From the NCBI GenBank assembly GCA_051252095.1, contig JBPOFK010000006.1:70556-134555 (forward strand): 64,000 bases of DNA, read 5' to 3'. Below, piece after piece: positions 63,978 to 64,000 of this stretch; the first letter of the stretch is position 1; the number at the start of each line of letters is the position of its first letter. Source of the stretch: GCA-2401735 sp051252095. GTDB taxonomy: Bacteria; Pseudomonadota; Gammaproteobacteria; Burkholderiales; Methylophilaceae. A program made the position numbers and the translations under genes. The notes beneath the pieces are model-generated. The model was not told the DNA's origin. It worked only from the letters and a program-made list of their open reading frames with translations, and did not search any database.

Positions 63978-64000
63978 GCTTGGCAGTGACCTACTTTCGC
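63978..64000 (-). rRNA. rrf: 5S ribosomal RNA, 3' end (partial)
   Basis: Minus strand GCGAAAGTAGGTCACTGCCA, then AGC, is the conserved 3' end of 5S rRNA. The rest of the rRNA operon continues beyond the window. Confidence 0.88.

Noticed and set aside
1..64000. CRISPR arrays, insertion sequences, prophage or integron features
   Set aside because: No regularly spaced repeats, transposase, integrase or phage structural genes were seen.

Overview
The window looks like chromosomal DNA of a low-to-moderate GC betaproteobacterium, most likely Methylophilaceae (Methylotenera/Methylophilus-like). This is inferred from the nusA-infB-rbfA-truB-rpsO-pnp block, the Pro-Arg-His tRNA cluster, dksA and folD, a LapD/MoxY-type sensor kinase, and the general protein style. 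No 16S sequence is present; only the 3' end of a 5S rRNA is cut by the right edge. No phage, IS element, CRISPR array or resistance island was seen.

Layout. 1-4.4 kb: the tail of a PqiC-like lipoprotein gene, pepN (-) and a DUF2254 membrane protein. 4.6-12.8 kb: an envelope/LPS region with msbA and an O-antigen-ligase-like gene (+), a PPK2 polyphosphate kinase (+), and four glycosyltransferase-type genes in one minus-strand operon (GT9, GT4, GT4, ELM1-like). 13.1-26.8 kb: type IV pilus/type II secretion-like system A (lipoprotein, secretin, GspC/PilP-like, GspF, GspE, PilO-like, GspL/PilMN-like, two large prepilins), headed by a NarX-type kinase and a NarL/FixJ-type regulator. 27-37.7 kb: accessory genes, including a PepSY protein, YjdM, a rhodanese-TusA-DsrE2 sulfur-relay set, valS, a GIDE/EF-hand protein with LemA, a photolyase/cryptochrome homologue with inverted domain order, an NfeD-SPFH pair and a MoeB-like enzyme. 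37.7-51.6 kb: system B, MSHA-like (minor pilins, PilP/PilO/PilMN-like proteins, MshG, MshE with a cyclic-di-GMP-type N-terminal domain, MshN-like TPR protein, MshL-like secretin, MshM-like ATPase, sigma-54-type response regulator). 52.2-64 kb: three tRNAs, folD, dksA, pnp, rpsO, two small membrane proteins, truB, rbfA, infB, nusA, rimP and the end of an rRNA operon.

How it works together. A and B are two separate filament/secretion machines, each with its own ATPase, platform protein, secretin and regulator. No prepilin peptidase and no PilT-type retraction ATPase is encoded here, so the peptidase must be elsewhere. System A's main pilin gene has a complex upstream region: a sigma-54-like promoter, paired TCCCG motifs that recur at a nearby terminated short transcription unit and, as a perfect palindrome, just upstream of the sensor kinase, and an intrinsic terminator directly after the pilin gene that would make pilin far more abundant than the machine.

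The most notable items are the apparently circularly permuted photolyase/cryptochrome homologue (34.2-35.5 kb), the system A regulatory region (24.25-24.75 kb) with its candidate small RNA, the repeated-domain minor pilins of system B, and the GIDE/EF-hand protein next to LemA.
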